From: a virus
Length of the DNA stretch: 21,642 bases
Reading direction: 5' to 3' (one strand)
Virus record (IMG/VR): IMGVR_UViG_3300033148_001129
Span: 1-21,642 of that record
Below, piece after piece: positions 20,658 through 21,642 of the stretch (its first letter is position 1; every line of letters begins with the position of its first letter). Made by a program: the position numbers and the translations under genes. The notes under the pieces were generated by a model. The model saw nothing but the letters and a program-made list of their open reading frames with translations, did not search any database and was not told the DNA's origin.

Positions 20658-20744
20658 TTAACCCTTGATGAAAGACTCAGCTTCAGCCTTTCGGGTAGCT
20701 GGCAGGCTTGCTGGCTCGGCGAACTTCCCTACTGTGCAGGTCAT
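20658..20744 (-). CDS. Tiny protein (28 aa), doubtful
   Basis: ATG at 20744 with a weak AGG seven bases before it; product MTCTVGKFAEPASLPATRKA followed by EAESFIKG. The 'R-x-A-E-x-F-I-x-G' end resembles other small phage or DNA-binding peptides, but the resemblance is slight. Another open frame overlaps it (from TTG about 20785). The rest of the gap from 20745 to 20814 shows no gene, only a strong binding site without a good start. Confidence 0.3.
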   Translation of the reverse strand: MTCTVGKFAEPASLPATRKAEAESFIKG

Positions 20745-20814
20745 TTTTCAACCTGTAAACTCCGATGGGTTTGAGTGTAGACACCAGCAAGCTATTCAGT
20801 TGTTAACGACCTCC

Positions 20815-21573
20815 TTATACCTTATGGTATACTTCCTGCTCATCCTTGGTGAACTTCCCTGCCGCTACCATAGTATTGGCAAAGGAGTCAGGTGCTGACA
20901 CTGGCTTGGATATAGCCTGAAGCAAGGCAGCATCTCCTCTTATCTGAGGGTCGGCAAGTGCAGCAGCATTGAACTCGGCTAAGGTCTTGCCATCTAGCAG
21001 TTCCATAGCCTTGTCCATAGGCGACATACCCTGACCTCCGGCTACGCCTATGCCCTCAATGGAGTAGATTGTCCAGCATGGTCTTTCCACGTCCTTGTCC
21101 GCTCTGCCATCATATAGCAGTGGCTTTGCCGGTCTGCCTTCCTCTCCATCACACATGACATAGCCTATCCTTTTGCCGATACACTGCCTTATGTCCATTC
21201 TGTCTTTGGGCTTGACATAGGCAGGATTGGCGGGGTCAAGCTGCTCCGCTGTATACTGCTGGTCAGCTACATTATTGAAGCCGACTTCTTTCTGACCGGG
21301 AGGTCCTTCTGACAGGATTCCCCACATGGACTTTTTTCTGTTGGATAGAGTCATTGATATAGTGTAGATGGGGAACTGGTAAGGCTCTACTGCCTCAATC
21401 ACCTCAATATCCTTGTTGTTGAGGGTTACTCTGGTGGAGTGTCTGGCTGATTCACCTTCTCCATAGGTCTGTACTTCCGTAGGCATACTGTCTAAGATAC
21501 CAGTAAACCTCCGCAGTGGACCTATGTCTGAGTCAATTAAACCTCTGGTTGTTACTGCTCTTTCCTCTGTCAA
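20815..21573 (-). CDS. Unknown phage early protein (252 aa)
   Basis: Starts at TTG, with AAAGGAGG ten bases upstream; the first Met is not until residue 30, so TTG is preferred. The first 170 residues are mixed beta (TRVTLNNKDIEVIEAVEPYQ, YTISMTLSNRKKSMWGIL, KRIGYVMCDGEE, CWTIYSIEGIG), and the last 80 are helical (MDKAMELLDGKTLAEFNAAA). No enzyme motif. In phages with Sak4-type recombinases, a single-strand-binding protein often lies nearby, and the beta content could suit an OB-fold, but I see no specific signature, so this is only a suggestion. Possibly abundantly made, given its strong binding site. Confidence 0.6.
   Translation of the reverse strand: MTEERAVTTRGLIDSDIGPLRRFTGILDSMPTEVQTYGEGESARHSTRVTLNNKDIEVIEAVEPYQFPIYTISMTLSNRKKSMWGILSEGPPGQKEVGFNNVADQQYTAEQLDPANPAYVKPKDRMDIRQCIGKRIGYVMCDGEEGRPAKPLLYDGRADKDVERPCWTIYSIEGIGVAGGQGMSPMDKAMELLDGKTLAEFNAAALADPQIRGDAALLQAISKPVSAPDSFANTMVAAGKFTKDEQEVYHKV
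20816..20831. repeat. Perfect short inverted repeat at a gene end
   Basis: TATACC (20816-20821) and GGTATA (20826-20831) form a 6-bp stem with a 4-base loop that covers the stop codon of the 252-aa gene, just before an AAGGAGG site. It is too A/T-rich to be a strong terminator. Confidence 0.35.
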
Positions 21574-21590
21574 TTCTGTTTATCCTCCTT

Positions 21591-21642
21591 TTATTGTAGT
21601 AACTTGATGATGATAATTGGTACTGCGATTAGTGCTATCAGG
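21591..21642 (-). CDS. C-terminal tail of a hydrophobic protein, partial
   Basis: The frame is open to the right edge and ends in TAA at 21593-21591. The 16 visible residues (LIALIAVPIIIIKLLQ) form an almost unbroken hydrophobic run, as in the end of a small membrane protein. It stops 17 bases before the next gene's start, consistent with the same leftward transcript. Nothing further can be said without the sequence to the right. Confidence 0.45.
   Translation of the reverse strand, partial: LIALIAVPIIIIKLLQ

Overview
The window looks like an internal segment of a tailed double-stranded DNA bacteriophage (Caudoviricetes-like), either free or from an uncultivated viral contig. Reasons: tightly packed genes with 1-8 base overlaps, many very small genes, a scaffold/major capsid/decoration series followed by tail and appendage proteins on the plus strand, and a replication/recombination gene set on the minus strand. 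No tRNA, rRNA, IS element, integrase or CRISPR array was seen. Terminase and portal are not in the window and probably lie to the left. Strong AGGAGG-type ribosome binding sites, often buried in the last codons of the preceding gene, fit a bacterial host with a canonical anti-Shine-Dalgarno sequence. The host cannot be named from this sequence.

Plus-strand late region (1 to about 12,675): a long structural or polyvalent protein that runs off the left edge; a candidate promoter with an operator-like dyad; scaffold; HK97-type major capsid protein; a beta-rich capsid-associated protein; a zinc-ribbon peptide; a strong hairpin; a small basic protein; two surface or appendage proteins, one with a LamG lectin-like domain; a 74-aa protein; a tail hub/baseplate-type protein that appears split by one in-frame TAG from a domain-bearing C-terminal partner; a small protein with an internal start; two beta-rich virion proteins; an Arg/Gly-rich peptide; a 610-aa neck/adaptor-like protein with a long helical tail; and a two-TM membrane protein (holin candidate).

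The two gene sets converge at 12,676-12,741, where three mutually complementary arms can form alternative hairpins.

Minus-strand region, in transcription order from the right edge to 12,742: tail of a hydrophobic protein; a 252-aa unknown protein; several tiny genes; a Cas4/AddB-like Fe-S PD-(D/E)XK nuclease; a RecA-like (Sak4-type) ATPase; a 124-aa phage protein; a zinc-ribbon/coiled-coil protein; an RNase HI-like protein; a 217-aa coiled-coil/disordered protein; an XPF/ERCC4-like nuclease with helix-hairpin-helix; two small proteins; an N4/N6 DNA methyltransferase; a family A DNA polymerase with 3'-5' exonuclease; and two small genes, one membrane-anchored. Together they resemble a self-contained replication, recombination and modification cassette. 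Several of these enzymes carry changes at usually conserved active-site positions (polymerase motifs A and C and the NxPxxG motif, the ERK motif of the XPF-like nuclease, the last Asp of RNase H). Along with the split tail hub, these are the most interesting points in the window.
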